From Mucilaginibacter_A sp965201005 (GTDB lineage Bacteria > Bacteroidota > Bacteroidia > Sphingobacteriales > Sphingobacteriaceae), in the NCBI RefSeq assembly GCF_965201005.1, contig NZ_OZ241747.1, positions 3,472,001 through 3,536,000 of the forward strand: 64,000 bases of DNA, in the 5' to 3' direction. The notes under the pieces are model-generated. The model was not told where the DNA came from, searched no databases, and was given only the letters and a program-made list of their open reading frames with translations. Position 1 is the stretch's first letter, and the number at the start of each line of letters is the position of its first letter. Shown piece by piece: positions 15,851-24,541 of the stretch. Made by a program: the position numbers and the translations under genes.

Positions 15851-16840
15851 ATGGATAAAATTTACGCCGCAATTACTGCTGTAAATGGTTATGTGCCTGA
15901 TTATGTGCTCACAAATCAGGAACTGGAAACAATGGTGGATACCAATAATGAATGGATTTTAAGCAGAACAGGCATCCGTGAACGCCGGATTTTAAAAGGT
16001 GAAGGTTTAGGCGTTTCTGATCTGGCAGTTCCGGCGATAAACGGCTTGTTGGAAAAACGGGGCATTGATCCCGAAGAAATAGATTTACTGATTTTTTGTA
16101 CCACCACGCCCGATATGCCTTTCCCGGCCACGGCCAATATCATTACCGCAAAAGTAGGTGCAAACAAAGCATGGGGTTTTGATTTACAAGCGGCCTGCTC
16201 CGGTTTTTTATACGGGTTAACGGTTGGTGCCCAGTTTATCGAAAGCGGGATGCACAAAAAAGTATTAGTGGTGGCAGGCGATAAAATGTCGTCTATTATT
16301 GATTATCAGGACCGGGCAACCTGTATTATTTTTGGCGATGGCTGCGGTGCAGTTTTGCTCGAACCAAACACCGAAGGGTATGGCTTGATTGATGCCAACC
16401 TGCACAGTGACGGAAACGGCATCATCCATTTACACCAAAAAGCCGGAGGCTCGGTAAAACCAACCAGCCACGAAACCATTGATGCCCGCGAGCATTATGT
16501 TTATCAGGAAGGAAAAGCCGTTTTTAAATTTGCCGTAACCAACATGGCCGAATCTGCTGCCGAAATTATGGAACGTAACAACCTTAACGCAGAAAACGTG
16601 AATTGGTTAGTACCGCATCAGGCCAATAAACGCATTATCGATGCTACGGCAAACCGCATGGGCGTTGGCCCGGAAAAAGTGATGGTCAACATTGAGCGTT
16701 ATGGCAATACAACCAACGGCACCATCCCACTATGTTTGTGGGAGTGGGAAAGCAAATTAAAAAAAGGTGACAACCTGGTTCTGGCTGCTTTTGGCGGAGG
16801 CTTTACCTGGGGTGCGGCCTACATTAAATGGGCTTATTGA
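15851..16840 (+). CDS. fabH: 3-oxoacyl-ACP synthase III (KAS III)
   Basis: A 329-residue thiolase-fold enzyme that condenses an acyl-CoA primer with malonyl-ACP to start fatty acid synthesis. The catalytic triad is visible: Cys116 in DLQAACSGFLYG, His in VPHQANKRI and Asn in YGNTTNGTIP. SRTGIRERRI is the usual N-terminal family block. In this phylum, branched primers giving iso-fatty acids are common, but specificity cannot be read directly. It sits 7 bases after plsX; accB follows after an 82-base gap. Confidence 0.97.
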   Translation: MDKIYAAITAVNGYVPDYVLTNQELETMVDTNNEWILSRTGIRERRILKGEGLGVSDLAVPAINGLLEKRGIDPEEIDLLIFCTTTPDMPFPATANIITAKVGANKAWGFDLQAACSGFLYGLTVGAQFIESGMHKKVLVVAGDKMSSIIDYQDRATCIIFGDGCGAVLLEPNTEGYGLIDANLHSDGNGIIHLHQKAGGSVKPTSHETIDAREHYVYQEGKAVFKFAVTNMAESAAEIMERNNLNAENVNWLVPHQANKRIIDATANRMGVGPEKVMVNIERYGNTTNGTIPLCLWEWESKLKKGDNLVLAAFGGGFTWGAAYIKWAY

Positions 16841-16922
16841 TTTTAGCCGCATTTTTTGTTATTTAATGATAAATTAGCCTGCCAATTATAATCACCCTAA
16901 ATAATTACACGAAACAACAAAA

Positions 16923-17402
16923 ATGGACATGGATATTAAGCAAATTCAGGATTTAATCCGATTCGTTTCCAAATCAGGGGTTAACGAGGTTTCTATTGAA
17001 CAGCAGGATTTTAAAATCACGATCAAAACCAACCAGCCGCAAACCGGAGTAGTAACTACCACAATTCCGGCGGCATCGGCAGAAAACACAGTTGTTCCGT
17101 CTATCACGGTTACCACGCCGGTAGTTACGGCTGTTGCGCCGCAGGCAGAAGACACATCTAAATACATTACCGTAAAATCACCCATGATCGGTACTTTTTA
17201 CCGTTCTGCATCACCGGAAAAACCACTTTTAGTAAATGTGGGCGATGAAATAAAAGGCGGCGATGTGCTTTGTATTATCGAAGCGATGAAGTTGTTCAAC
17301 GAAATTGAATCTGAAGTTTCCGGCCGTATTGTTAAGATTTTGGTGGATAACGCTTCGCCGGTTGAGTACGACCAGCCTTTGTTTGTAGTTGACCCGGCTT
17401 AA
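16923..17402 (+). CDS. accB: Acetyl-CoA carboxylase biotin carboxyl carrier protein
   Basis: A 159-residue carrier. The N-terminal part (KQIQDLIRFVSKSGVNEVSI) is typical of AccB; a Thr/Val/Pro/Ala-rich linker covers ~40-78; and the biotinyl domain runs from ~80 to the end. The biotinylated lysine is Lys123 in IEAMKLFNEI. An in-frame second ATG lies two codons after the first; either could be used. The protein carries carboxybiotin from AccC to the carboxyltransferase, whose subunits are not in this window. The 71-base gap to accC contains dispersed motif units. Confidence 0.95.
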   Translation: MDMDIKQIQDLIRFVSKSGVNEVSIEQQDFKITIKTNQPQTGVVTTTIPAASAENTVVPSITVTTPVVTAVAPQAEDTSKYITVKSPMIGTFYRSASPEKPLLVNVGDEIKGGDVLCIIEAMKLFNEIESEVSGRIVKILVDNASPVEYDQPLFVVDPA

Positions 17403-17405
17403 GCA

Positions 17406-17450
17406 CATACTGTTTTTACCGGTATAATTTTGGTGCTTCTTTTAGCTATT
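17406..17450. repeat. B and A motif units between accB and accC
   Basis: CATACTGTTTTTACCGGT (17406-17423) is a B unit, and TGCTTCTTTTAGC (17434-17446) an A unit in the same orientation. They fill most of the gap inside an otherwise tight accB-accC pair, so any terminator activity must be partial. Confidence 0.65.
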
Positions 17451-17473
17451 CATTTTCAAAGTTTCTTTAAGTA

Positions 17474-18817
17474 ATGTTCAAAAAAATATTGATAGCCAAC
17501 CGCGGCGAAATTGCGTTACGTATTATCCGCACCTGCAAAGAAATGGGGATAAAAACAGTAGCCGTTTACTCTACTGCGGACCGCGACAGCCTGCATGTTC
17601 GCTTTGCGGATGAAGCCGTTTGTATCGGGCCGCCGGCCAGTAAAGATTCTTACTTAAGCATCCCGAATATCATTTCCGCAGCAGAATTGACCAATGCGGA
17701 CGCCATCCATCCGGGTTATGGATTTTTATCCGAAAATGCCAAATTTTCGGCCATTTGTGCAGAATATGGTATCAAGTTTATTGGTGCTACAGCCGCCCAG
17801 ATTGATTCTATGGGTGATAAAGCATCTGCAAAAGACACCATGAAGAAAGCAGGCGTACCTACCATTCCGGGCTCTGACGGCTTGCTGACTGATGTAAAGC
17901 AAGGTATTCAGGTAGCAAATAAAATCGGTTATCCGATTATTTTAAAAGCAACTGCCGGTGGCGGCGGCCGCGGAATGCGCATCGTTTGGAAAGATGAGGC
18001 TTTTGAAGCTGCCTGGGATTCTGCCCGTGCTGAAGCCGGAGCCGCTTTTGGAAACGATGGGATTTATCTGGAAAAGTATGTGGAAGATCCGCGGCATATC
18101 GAAATCCAGGTGATCGGAGATCAGTTTGGCAAGGTTTGCCATTTATCCGAACGTGATTGTTCGATCCAGCGCCGTCATCAAAAACTGGTTGAAGAGTCCC
18201 CTTCCCCGTTCATGACAGAAAAACTACGCCGTAAAATGGGCGAGGCAGCCATCAAAGGTGCCAAAGCTGTAAGATACGAAGGTGCCGGGACCGTGGAGTT
18301 TTTGGTTGATAAAAACCGCGATTTTTATTTTATGGAGATGAACACCCGCATCCAGGTAGAGCATCCGGTCACCGAAGAAGTGATCAACTTCGACCTGATA
18401 AAAGAGCAGATAAAAGTAGCAGCAGGCGTGCCGATTTCCGGTAAAAATTATGAGCCAACCATGCACGCTATTGAATGCAGGATCAATGCAGAAGATCCGA
18501 TGAACAACTTTCGTCCTTCCCCCGGAAAAATCACTAATTTTCATTCGCCGGGCGGCCATGGTGTCCGGGTGGATACGCATGTTTATTCCGGCTACGTGAT
18601 CCCGCCGAATTATGATTCGATGATTGCCAAACTGATTTGTGTGGCGCAAACCCGCGAAGAAGCTTTGAACACGATGGAACGTGCGCTCAGTGAATTTGTG
18701 ATCGAAGGTGTAAAAACCACCATTCCTTTTCACCTTAAACTTATGCAAGACCCAAATTTCAGGGCTGGTAATTTTACCACAAAGTTTATGGAAACTTTTG
18801 AATACACCGAAGACTAA
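17474..18817 (+). CDS. accC: Acetyl-CoA carboxylase biotin carboxylase subunit
   Basis: A 447-residue biotin carboxylase that carboxylates biotin on AccB using ATP and bicarbonate. It has the biotin-carboxylase N-domain (KILIANRGEIALRIIRTCKE) and the ATP-grasp domain with the glycine loop ATAGGGGRGMRIV. The EMNTRIQVEHPVTE segment carries the catalytic Glu/Arg region. The C-domain covers CRINAEDP and the tail. Length is standard. An intrinsic terminator follows directly. Confidence 0.97.
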   Translation: MFKKILIANRGEIALRIIRTCKEMGIKTVAVYSTADRDSLHVRFADEAVCIGPPASKDSYLSIPNIISAAELTNADAIHPGYGFLSENAKFSAICAEYGIKFIGATAAQIDSMGDKASAKDTMKKAGVPTIPGSDGLLTDVKQGIQVANKIGYPIILKATAGGGGRGMRIVWKDEAFEAAWDSARAEAGAAFGNDGIYLEKYVEDPRHIEIQVIGDQFGKVCHLSERDCSIQRRHQKLVEESPSPFMTEKLRRKMGEAAIKGAKAVRYEGAGTVEFLVDKNRDFYFMEMNTRIQVEHPVTEEVINFDLIKEQIKVAAGVPISGKNYEPTMHAIECRINAEDPMNNFRPSPGKITNFHSPGGHGVRVDTHVYSGYVIPPNYDSMIAKLICVAQTREEALNTMERALSEFVIEGVKTTIPFHLKLMQDPNFRAGNFTTKFMETFEYTED

Positions 18818-18840
18818 AAACCGATTATAAATTTAAACGT

Positions 18841-18878
18841 AAATACCATTCTGAATCCCAAAGAATGGTATTTTTGTT
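18841..18878 (+). terminator. Intrinsic terminator after accC
   Basis: A perfect 12-base stem, 18841-18852 with 18862-18873 (AAATACCATTCT against AGAATGGTATTT), with a 9-base loop and a T-rich tail. It lies 23 bases after the accC stop and ends the yceD-to-accC transcription unit. Confidence 0.9.
18869..18876 (+). promoter_or_regulatory. Candidate -7 box for tatC inside the accC terminator
   Basis: TATTTTTG fits TAnnTTTG exactly and ends 13 bases before the tatC ATG. It is built from the right arm and T tract of the terminator. No good -33 element is seen, so this is tentative. Confidence 0.35.
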
Positions 18879-18889
18879 TCTACTGAAAT

Positions 18890-19765
18890 ATGAGCGATCT
18901 TAAAGATAATAAACTGTTTAAAGCCCTCAAAGAGAAAGGCACGAACCTGGAAGCCGAAATGTCTTTTTTTGATCACTTAGATGTGCTCCGCAAGCATTTA
19001 ATTCGCTCGGCGATTGCCATTGTGCTTTTTACCAGTCTGGCATTTTATTTTTACGACTTCTTTTTCAACACCGTAATTATGGGGCCAAGCAGAACATCCT
19101 TTTGGACATACCGGATGCTTTGCGAACTTGGGGCTTACCTGCACCGGCCGGGGTTTTGTATAGATAAAATCAACATCCATTTGATTAATACAGAAATGGC
19201 GGGCCAGTTTACGCTACAAATCAATTCCTCATTTATGATTGGCCTGGCATTGGGCTTCCCGTATTTGCTGTATGAGGTTTGGCTTTTTATCAAACCGGCT
19301 TTGCACGATAAAGAGCGCAAGGCAGCCAGCGGCTTTGTTTTTTATGCTTCGATACTGTTTTTACTGGGTGTTTTATTTGGTTATTTTGTGATTACGGCCA
19401 TGTCTCTCAGTTTTTTGGCAGGTTATAATGTAAGTGACTCCATCCAAAATTTATTTAGCATTGATTCTTACATTTCATCCGTAGCAACCTTAACGCTGGC
19501 AACTGGAGCTGTTTTTGAGCTGCCCATTTTGATTTATATTTTATCGACCATGGGTTTGCTCACGGCCAAATTTATGCGCGAATCCCGCCGTTATGCCATT
19601 ATCATCATCCTGATTGTGGCCGCAGTGGTAACGCCAACACCGGATATGCTGACCATGACGGTAGTAAGTATCCCGTTATTTTTGTTGTTTGAAGCCAGTA
19701 TTTTTGTTGCCGCCGCAGTGGATAAACGCCGTGCCTTAAAGCACAACGAACTGATGGAATCCTAA
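18890..19765 (+). CDS. tatC: Sec-independent (Tat) protein translocase TatC
   Basis: A 291-residue inner-membrane protein, the receptor for twin-arginine signal peptides. It has MSFFDHLDVLRKHLIRS at the N-terminus with the conserved Glu/Leu-Arg region, followed by about six hydrophobic helices. The family block FALGFPYLLYEVWLFIKPAL (here GLALGFPYLLYE) and VVTPTPDMLTM near the end are clear. A ~45-residue charged insertion after the first helix (GPSRTSFWTYRMLCELG region) is common in Bacteroidota. The partner tatA genes are 22 kb away at 41975-42573. A B unit lies inside at 19351-19363. Confidence 0.95.
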   Translation: MSDLKDNKLFKALKEKGTNLEAEMSFFDHLDVLRKHLIRSAIAIVLFTSLAFYFYDFFFNTVIMGPSRTSFWTYRMLCELGAYLHRPGFCIDKINIHLINTEMAGQFTLQINSSFMIGLALGFPYLLYEVWLFIKPALHDKERKAASGFVFYASILFLLGVLFGYFVITAMSLSFLAGYNVSDSIQNLFSIDSYISSVATLTLATGAVFELPILIYILSTMGLLTAKFMRESRRYAIIIILIVAAVVTPTPDMLTMTVVSIPLFLLFEASIFVAAAVDKRRALKHNELMES

Positions 19766-19771
19766 ATCGGC

Positions 19772-19798
19772 CATACTGTTTTTATCGGTATAAAATTG
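19772..19798. repeat. Dispersed motif, form B, between tatC and rpiB
   Basis: CATACTGTTTTTATCGGTAT followed by AAAATTG, beginning 7 bases after the tatC stop and ending 6 bases before the rpiB ATG. The core TTTTAT-CGGT-ATAAAA is itself a small dyad. It fills almost the whole spacer. Confidence 0.75.
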
Positions 19799-19803
19799 CA
19801 ATT

Positions 19804-20226
19804 ATGAAAATAGCCATCGGTGCAGACCATGCCGGTTTTGAATTAAAAGAAGCTTTGACTGAATTTCTTAAAGAACATGAAATCAGGGATTTCGGTACGT
19901 ATTCTTCCGGTTCGGTTGATTATCCTGATTTTGCGCATCCGGTTTCTTCCGCAGTAGAAAACAAAGAATTTGACCTGGGCATTTTGATTTGCGGAAGCGG
20001 AAATGGCATCGCGATTACTGCCAACAAACATCAGGGCATCCGTGCGGCAATTTGCTGGAACACTGAGTTGGCCAGTTTGGCGCGCAAACACAACAACGCC
20101 AACATTTTGTGCCTGCCCGCCAGATTTATACCGATAAAAGAAGCACAGGAAATTACCGAAATTTTTTTAACTACGGATTTTGAAGGCGGCCGTCACCAAA
20201 CCCGGGTAAACAAGATTTCCTGCTAA
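19804..20226 (+). CDS. rpiB: Ribose-5-phosphate isomerase B
   Basis: A 140-residue RpiB/LacAB-family enzyme interconverting ribose-5-phosphate and ribulose-5-phosphate. KIAIGADHAGFELKE, ILICGSGNGIAITANKHQG (active-site Cys) and HNNANILCLPARF are the diagnostic blocks. It starts 38 bases after tatC across a motif unit, and the M28 peptidase gene follows after 7 bases. An A unit (20129-20144) inside the gene encodes IPIKEAQ. Confidence 0.96.
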   Translation: MKIAIGADHAGFELKEALTEFLKEHEIRDFGTYSSGSVDYPDFAHPVSSAVENKEFDLGILICGSGNGIAITANKHQGIRAAICWNTELASLARKHNNANILCLPARFIPIKEAQEITEIFLTTDFEGGRHQTRVNKISC

Positions 20227-20233
20227 AACCATT

Positions 20234-21808
20234 ATGAAAAAAATAATTTTATGTGCTTCGCTCGGTTTTTTTGTTATCGCCGCCAAAGCACAAAAACAAA
20301 ACCCGGAACAAAAATATGCCGCTTACATTACGGCAGACGATGCCAGAAAACACCTCACTATCATTGCTTCTGATGCTTTTGAAGGGCGCGAAACCGGCAA
20401 ACCAGGTGCAGAAAAAGCAGCCAATTACCTTGCCGGTGAGTTTAAAAAATTAGGTTTAAGAGCACCGGTCAACGGTTCGTATTTTCTGGATGTTCCGCTG
20501 GAAGATAAAAGTTTGAAAGTAACCGCTTTTAAAGTCAACAATCAATCTTTTGAAAACGGCAGGGATTTTTTAATGAGAGGCACGTACAGCAATACATCTT
20601 TACGCACCAAAGACGTAGTTTTTGTAGGATACGGCACGCCCGAAGAAGTAGGCAATACCGATATCACAGGCAAAGTTTTGGTTTGGATCAATGAAGATAA
20701 ACCTGGAACCGGCACCACAACCAACACCAGTTACCGCATCAGCGCAGCCCGGAATAAAATTGTAAAAGAATTGCAAAGCAAACATCCGGCTGCTATTTTG
20801 GCTGCCAATACCGGCATCGCTGATGTGCTTAAACGTTTGGGTTCCAGTTTTACAGGAAGCAGTTTATCGCTTAAAAAAGAAACCTCAGCAGCCACACCGC
20901 AGCAGGCACCGGTTATCAACATTACCATACCTGTTGCTGATGAGTTGGTAAAATCATCCGGACAAACATTTGAGCAGCTAAAAAAAGCATCCGCAGAAGG
21001 CAACGTAACTGCAAAAGTTTTGAAAGTTGATTTTACTGCTGATTATCATACCGAAACCAAACCGGCAAAAGCAGTAGATGTGCTGGGTTTATTGCCCGGA
21101 TCAGACTCAAAACTGAAAGATGAAATACTGGTGTTTTCTGCGCATTATGACCACATCGGATTAACCACCACCGGAACGGATAAAGTAAACAACGGTGCCG
21201 ATGATGACGGTTCCGGCACAACCGGGATTTTAGAAATTGCACGTGCTTTTACGGCAGCAAAAAAAGACGGACATGGCCCGCGCCGCAGCATTTTGTTTTT
21301 GGGCAATGTGGGCGAAGAAAAAGGTTTGTTAGGATCAGAATATTATACTGACCATCCGGTTTTTCCGCTCAACCAAACTATTGCCGATTTGAATATTGAT
21401 ATGATCGGCCGCACCGGTTACGACTATCAGGGCAAAGCGGATTCATCCAACTATGTTTATGTAATCGGTTCTGCCATGCTGAGCACTACTTTGCGAAAAG
21501 TTACCGAGGAAGCAAATAATAAATATACCAAACTGGATCTGGATTATAAATACGATGACCCGAATGACCCGAACCGTTTTTATTACCGATCAGACCATTA
21601 CAACTTTGCCAAACACGGTGTACCGATTATCTTTTATTTTGATGGCGAGCACCAGGATTACCACCGTCCGGGCGATGAAGTAAGCAAAATAAACTTCCCG
21701 ATGCTGGTAAAACGTGCGCAATTGGTTTTTTATACCGGTTGGGATTTGGCAAACCGGGATGAAAGGCCGGTTGTGGATGTTAAAAGCAACATGACCAATA
21801 GTCAATAA
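20234..21808 (+). CDS. Secreted M28-family zinc aminopeptidase
   Basis: A 524-residue peptidase with a signal peptide (MKKIILCASLGFFVIAAKAQ). A protease-associated-type insertion appears to occupy ~120-290. The M28 metal ligands are recognisable: SAHYDHIGL (His), NNGADDDGSGTTG (bridging Asp), EEKGLLGSEYY (catalytic Glu-Glu), NIDMIGR (Asp) and a final His in HQDYHRPGDE. M28 enzymes of this layout are periplasmic or secreted aminopeptidases; the peptide substrate is unknown. It is likely co-transcribed with rpiB (7-base gap) although functionally unrelated. A B unit follows the stop. Confidence 0.93.
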   Translation: MKKIILCASLGFFVIAAKAQKQNPEQKYAAYITADDARKHLTIIASDAFEGRETGKPGAEKAANYLAGEFKKLGLRAPVNGSYFLDVPLEDKSLKVTAFKVNNQSFENGRDFLMRGTYSNTSLRTKDVVFVGYGTPEEVGNTDITGKVLVWINEDKPGTGTTTNTSYRISAARNKIVKELQSKHPAAILAANTGIADVLKRLGSSFTGSSLSLKKETSAATPQQAPVINITIPVADELVKSSGQTFEQLKKASAEGNVTAKVLKVDFTADYHTETKPAKAVDVLGLLPGSDSKLKDEILVFSAHYDHIGLTTTGTDKVNNGADDDGSGTTGILEIARAFTAAKKDGHGPRRSILFLGNVGEEKGLLGSEYYTDHPVFPLNQTIADLNIDMIGRTGYDYQGKADSSNYVYVIGSAMLSTTLRKVTEEANNKYTKLDLDYKYDDPNDPNRFYYRSDHYNFAKHGVPIIFYFDGEHQDYHRPGDEVSKINFPMLVKRAQLVFYTGWDLANRDERPVVDVKSNMTNSQ

Positions 21809-21811
21809 TAT

Positions 21812-21840
21812 CGATACTGTTTTTATCGGTATAAAATTTG
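21812..21840. repeat. Dispersed motif, form B, after the M28 peptidase gene
   Basis: CGATACTGTTTTTATCGGTA followed by TAAAATTTG, 4 bases after the stop codon. It is nearly identical over 25 bases to the unit at 19772-19798. Confidence 0.75.
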
Positions 21841-21898
21841 CCAATTAACAACGCAACGGCCAGTTTTACGTTAAAAGCTAAATCCTTAATTTTACAGC

Positions 21899-23281
21899 AT
21901 GAGCAAAACTGCCGAAGATTTTATTGCGAATGCCGAAGCCAAAGCTTTTGATCTGAAGCACCGCAGCATTATCAACCATAACATTGGTAAATATGATGCG
22001 GCAGTTTCGCGTGGGATTGCGCGTTTGGCCAATCTGGAAAATGCCAAGCGTAAAGCGCACGTAATCAAATGGAAAACGATGGAAAACTTAGACAAGCTTT
22101 TGCCCGAGTTTGAAGCCAATTTCCAGCGGCGCGGCGGTAAAGTTTTGTGGGCAAATGATGCAGAAGAAGCGCAAAAAGAAATCCTGAACATCATCCAAAA
22201 AGCAGGTGCAAAAACAGTAGTCAAATCCAAATCAATGGTAACGGAGGAAATTCATTTGAATGAATTCCTTACTCAAAACAATATTGAAAGCTTAGAAACT
22301 GATCTGGGCGAGTACATCGTTCAATTGCTTGGCCAGAAACCGTATCATATTGTTACGCCGGCCATGCACTTATCTAAAGAAGATATTGCCGAATTGTTTA
22401 ACAAACATTATGGCACGCCAATAGATGCCACGCCGGAACAATTAACGATGAAAGCGCGCGAGCTGCTCCGGAAAAAGTACGTCCATGCAGATATTGGCAT
22501 CACGGGAGCCAACTTTTTAATCGCCGATTCGGGCAGCATCGCCATTACCGAAAACGAAGGCAACGCGCGCTTGTGTACCACTTTCCCTAAAATCCATATT
22601 GCTATTGTGGGGATTGAGAAGATGATCCCTTCGATGGCTGATCTGGATTTATTCTGGCCGCTGCTTTCTACGCATGGAACGGGCCAAAACCTCACCGTTT
22701 ATAATTCTATTTTAAACGGACCGCGGCAGGCACACGAAACCGACGGCCCGGAAGAAATGTACGTGATTTTGCTGGACAACGGCCGAACGAATTTATTGGC
22801 CCAAAAAGATCAGCGGCAGGCTTTGTACTGTATCCGCTGCGGTGCTTGTTTAAACGCTTGTCCGGTTTATAAAAACATTGGCGGCCATGCTTACGAAACC
22901 ACTTACAGCGGCCCGATTGGCTCCATCATTACGCCGCACACAAAAGGTATGGAGGATTTTAAACATTTGAGTTATGCTTCCAGTTTATGCGGAAAATGTT
23001 CGGAAGTTTGCCCTGTAAAAATTGATCTGCATAAAATGCTGCTGCTCAACCGGCGCGATTCCGTCAAACAAAACTTCAACCCGATCAAAGAAAAATGGGG
23101 CTGGGCTTTGTGGAAAAAAGGAATGCAAAGCCGCAAATTAACCGATTATTTTGGAGGAAAAACCAAGAATTTCTTCTTAAAATTTCTATTTAAACACACT
23201 TGGGGACATTTGCGGGAAATGCCGGAAGTTGCCCCAAAATCCTTTAGCCAGCAATGGCAGGAAAAGAACGGAGAAAGCTGA
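21899..23281 (+). CDS. lutB: LutB/LldF-type iron-sulfur lactate utilisation protein
   Basis: A 460-residue protein with an N-terminal LUD domain (residues ~60-290; ADSGSIAITENEGNARL is a strong family block) and a C-terminal ferredoxin-like part with two [4Fe-4S] clusters (CIRCGACLNACPVY and CGKCSEVCPVKIDLH). In Bacillus and relatives LutABC oxidises L-lactate to pyruvate; LutB carries the clusters. Partners lutA and lutC are not adjacent here, so they are elsewhere or absent. The gene starts 91 bases after the M28 gene with a B unit between. The imperfect hairpin at 23291-23354 follows its stop. Confidence 0.88.
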   Translation: MSKTAEDFIANAEAKAFDLKHRSIINHNIGKYDAAVSRGIARLANLENAKRKAHVIKWKTMENLDKLLPEFEANFQRRGGKVLWANDAEEAQKEILNIIQKAGAKTVVKSKSMVTEEIHLNEFLTQNNIESLETDLGEYIVQLLGQKPYHIVTPAMHLSKEDIAELFNKHYGTPIDATPEQLTMKARELLRKKYVHADIGITGANFLIADSGSIAITENEGNARLCTTFPKIHIAIVGIEKMIPSMADLDLFWPLLSTHGTGQNLTVYNSILNGPRQAHETDGPEEMYVILLDNGRTNLLAQKDQRQALYCIRCGACLNACPVYKNIGGHAYETTYSGPIGSIITPHTKGMEDFKHLSYASSLCGKCSEVCPVKIDLHKMLLLNRRDSVKQNFNPIKEKWGWALWKKGMQSRKLTDYFGGKTKNFFLKFLFKHTWGHLREMPEVAPKSFSQQWQEKNGES

Positions 23282-23290
23282 TAGGTAATG

Positions 23291-23354
23291 GTTTATGGTT
23301 GATAGTTCATGGACTTTGCTATCGACCATTATCAATCAACTATCAGCTATGAAC
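23291..23354. repeat. Imperfect inverted repeat after lutB
   Basis: Arms 23291-23310 and 23335-23354 pair at about 16 of 20 positions. It sits between the lutB stop and the next gene's ATG (23366) and could be a hairpin or a repeat remnant. It is unrelated to the A/B motif family. Confidence 0.5.
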
Positions 23355-23365
23355 TAAAAAAACGT

Positions 23366-23911
23366 ATGCGTAAAATCACCTTAAACATTGCAACCAGTTT
23401 GGACGGTTATATTGAAGGGCCGAAAGGCGAAATCGACTGGTGCCTGAACGATCAGGATTACGGCTTAACAGATTTTGCCGAAGACACCGATGCTTTGTTT
23501 ATGGGTAGAAAAAGTTACGAATTGATCGCGCAGGCCGGATTAGGCTTTTTTGAAGATCATTCTATATATGTGTTTTCTGATACGCTTGTAAAAGAAGAGC
23601 ATTTTGGGGTAAAGGTAATCCGCCGTGCTGATCTTATTTCGTTTGTAAAAGATTTTAGGGAACAGGAAGGCAAAAACATCTGGTTTTTTGGCGGTGCAGA
23701 TTTGCTTGCTTCTTTTATGGCACAAAACTTAGTGGATGAATTTTTGATTTCGGTCCATCCAATTATTTTGGGCGGAGGAAAATCTTTGTTTCATCACGCA
23801 CAAGAAAAAATAGAGTTAATGCTGATAGAACACAAAGCTTATTCCAGCGGCTTGGTGCAAATGCGTTATATCATGCCGCCAAAATTTGATTTAAGTATGC
23901 TGGATTTGTAA
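23366..23911 (+). CDS. Dihydrofolate reductase-like (RibD C-terminal) oxidoreductase
   Basis: A 181-residue protein of the DHFR/RibD-C superfamily. I place the start at ATG 23366 (MRKITLNIATSLDGYIEGPK); the frame is open 19 codons further up but that runs through an inverted repeat. Family features are the SLDGYIEG block, ALFMGRKSYE, IWFFGGADLLASFM (nucleotide binding) and HPIILGGGKSLF near the end. These small reductases are common and mostly uncharacterised; the true folate enzyme usually differs in the N-terminal part, so I do not call it FolA. Confidence 0.85.
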   Translation: MRKITLNIATSLDGYIEGPKGEIDWCLNDQDYGLTDFAEDTDALFMGRKSYELIAQAGLGFFEDHSIYVFSDTLVKEEHFGVKVIRRADLISFVKDFREQEGKNIWFFGGADLLASFMAQNLVDEFLISVHPIILGGGKSLFHHAQEKIELMLIEHKAYSSGLVQMRYIMPPKFDLSMLDL

Positions 23912-23913
23912 AA

Positions 23914-24525
23914 CTAATTTTCCAGCTTTTCCACTTCCGCTACCGGATTAAACAGATAAACTCTATTCGTACTTACTTCCACACAACGATAACGTTTCCG
24001 CAGCCGTTCTTCCCGCCGAAAAACCCGTCCGTCTTTCCAGCGAAACAAACCGTTTGCCGGGATTTTTTCTACCAAAATAACAGATGCTTCTTTTACATCA
24101 TATTTTTGGAGGACGCGAAATAAAGTCAAATCAGAACAACTGGAAGCGGCGGGATTATCTAAGTAATTGGTGATGGCCGTTTTAACATCAGGCGGAAAAA
24201 TTTCCAGCTCAAAAAACGGCTTCATCATCCGTTTAAAATTGCTTTTCCACTCGGCACCGTGCGGTTTTACTTTATGCTGATGCTGGTTAAAAGTATATAA
24301 ATGCGCAAACTCGTGTACGGTTGTTACTAAAAAAGCATAAGGATTAAGGTCGAAATTAACTGAAATGCGATGTCCTTTGCTACCAAAAGGCGAACGGTAA
24401 TCGCCAAACTTGGTGCCGCGGTTGCGCGAAACTTTAAATTCACATTGAAAATAATCGATCCATTTGGCAATTACCGGCGCAGCACTTTCCGGCAGGTATT
24501 GTTTAAGGATTTCGGTTTTGTCCAC
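23914..24525 (-). CDS. SprT-like zinc metalloprotease-type protein
   Basis: A 203-residue SprT-like protein with the zincin motif HEFAH at residues 71-75, followed by KPHGAEWKSNFKRM, whose histidine is the likely third ligand. The family includes bacterial SprT and the protease core of eukaryotic Spartan, but bacterial functions are unclear. The start is GTG 24525. It is convergent with the DHFR-like gene (3-base gap) and follows feoB by 17 bases. An A unit at 24083-24096 lies within it and is read as DVKEASVI. Confidence 0.82.
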   Translation of the reverse strand: MDKTEILKQYLPESAAPVIAKWIDYFQCEFKVSRNRGTKFGDYRSPFGSKGHRISVNFDLNPYAFLVTTVHEFAHLYTFNQHQHKVKPHGAEWKSNFKRMMKPFFELEIFPPDVKTAITNYLDNPAASSCSDLTLFRVLQKYDVKEASVILVEKIPANGLFRWKDGRVFRREERLRKRYRCVEVSTNRVYLFNPVAEVEKLEN

Positions 24526-24541
24526 GCTGTAAAATCGCGAT

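Noticed and set aside
22819..23030. A complete lutABC operon.
   Set aside because: Only the lutB-like gene is present; neighbours are an M28 peptidase and a DHFR-like gene.
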